From positions 1-64,000 of the forward strand of contig DASWYF010000044.1 in assembly GCA_036405135.1 (NCBI GenBank): a stretch of 64,000 nt of DNA, given 5' to 3'. Position 1 is the first letter of the stretch. Every line of letters begins with the position of its first letter. This document shows, in pieces, positions 63,465 through 64,000 of the stretch. A program made the translations under genes and the position numbers. The notes beneath the pieces are model-generated. The model saw only the letters and a program-made list of their open reading frames with translations. It did no database searches and was not told the DNA's origin. Origin of the DNA: Verrucomicrobiia bacterium (lineage in GTDB: Bacteria > Verrucomicrobiota > Verrucomicrobiia > Limisphaerales > JAEYXS01).

Positions 63465-63971
63465 ATGAAGCCGATCCAGATAGCGGTTTGTGGTGCGCCA
63501 CAGGTTGGTAAATCGACTTTGCTGGAGAGAATGTCATCCCTTTGTGGCTGGCGAGAAACAGTGCGGACACTCTGGAAAGATGCTGTGCAGATTGAATTGC
63601 ATGCTCGGGTAAAAGGCGTCGATCATTTGTTTCGAACGTTGCCTGGTCCGATTCTGTATTTTGAAAAGAGGATAACAGAATTGTTGAAGGATGCGGATTT
63701 GATCATCTATGTCATCCAACCTAACCTTATGGAAGGTGACGACGTCATTCAGTCAGATTTTTTGGACAAGCACTTGAAGATCGCTAAAAGTCTTGGCCGG
63801 GATTGGGATGCAGGAAAATGGCTGCTTGTGATGAATAAGGCTGATCGTGCAAAGGAGTCTTCGATGTTGGAGAAATTTCCTCAAGTGCTAAGAAAGCATG
63901 TGATCTTTACGCAAGCAATTAACGGACAGGGGCTGGAATCATTACTTAAGAAAATTGAAGGTATGGTGTAA
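63465..63971 (+). CDS. Small P-loop GTPase-like protein
   Basis: 168 residues from ATG 63465 (TTG 63456 is in frame). G1 is GAPQVGKSTLLERM (residues about 9-22), G3-like DADLIIYVIQPNLMEGDD, and G4 is MNKADRAKE (NKxD). LLVMNKADRAKE and TQAINGQGLESLLKKIE resemble Era/MglA-type GTPases. There is no membrane anchor. The target is unknown and the gene stands alone at the end of the window; the stop at 63971 is complete. Confidence 0.8.
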   Translation: MKPIQIAVCGAPQVGKSTLLERMSSLCGWRETVRTLWKDAVQIELHARVKGVDHLFRTLPGPILYFEKRITELLKDADLIIYVIQPNLMEGDDVIQSDFLDKHLKIAKSLGRDWDAGKWLLVMNKADRAKESSMLEKFPQVLRKHVIFTQAINGQGLESLLKKIEGMV

Positions 63972-64000
63972 GAGCGATTGTTTCAAGCGATGTGGCGTTA

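Overview
The window looks like chromosomal DNA of a Verrucomicrobiota bacterium, probably near the Pedosphaera/Limisphaerales branch; this is inferred. Supporting signs are a secreted dehydrogenase-like protein fused to a cytochrome c domain (PVC group type), SGNH esterases, a lone FG-GAP lipoprotein-like protein, a GbsR/MarR regulator heading a polysaccharide operon, and several short dispersed hairpin repeats between genes. No rRNA, tRNA, CRISPR array, transposase or phage gene was recognised.

Layout: 1-3760 holds a MotB/OmpA-type envelope protein and the chaperone HtpG, separated by repeat-rich DNA. 3907-8808 holds a small secreted protein, two CDP-tyvelose-epimerase-like SDR enzymes, a heptose-phosphate nucleotidyltransferase domain, an acyltransferase and a polyprenyl-type glycosyltransferase. 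9114-11362 has a small membrane protein and a predicted outer-membrane beta-barrel.

The core is 11359-29341, seventeen genes on the minus strand, mostly overlapping or a few bases apart and so probably one operon. Reading from its promoter it encodes a GbsR/MarR-like regulator, the Wzm/Wzt ABC polysaccharide exporter, the RfbF-RfbG-RfbH route to CDP-4-keto-3,6-dideoxyglucose, two SDR reductases, an acylating acetaldehyde dehydrogenase, a 4-hydroxy-2-oxovalerate-type aldolase, a thiamine-diphosphate enzyme, several glycosyltransferases (GT2, GT4, GT9), an FkbM methyltransferase and a putative glycosyltransferase. Together these suggest a branched-chain 3,6-dideoxy sugar related to yersiniose, with the aldolase pair perhaps supplying an unusual carbon donor. 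A perfect-arm palindrome next to a candidate promoter at 29344-29393 could be the regulator's operator.

Divergently, 29587-42205 encodes a second polysaccharide system: Wza-like export protein, Wzc-like tyrosine autokinase, glycosyltransferases, a Wzy-like polymerase, a deacetylase-fold protein and an asparagine synthase. 42215-52076 continues with a GT39-like membrane protein, a secreted hypothetical protein, three tandem CNNM/CBS transporters, a GT11 fucosyltransferase, a DUF268 protein, and a UDP-GlcNAc 4-epimerase/6-dehydrogenase pair that would make UDP-GalNAcA.

52318-63971 is more ordinary: a repeat-helix protein, an FG-GAP protein, a large AsmA/DUF748 protein, the cytochrome fusion, an SGNH hydrolase and a small GTPase, with strong terminators and modular intergenic repeats between them. 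All functions are read from sequence motifs and family memory; no search was run.
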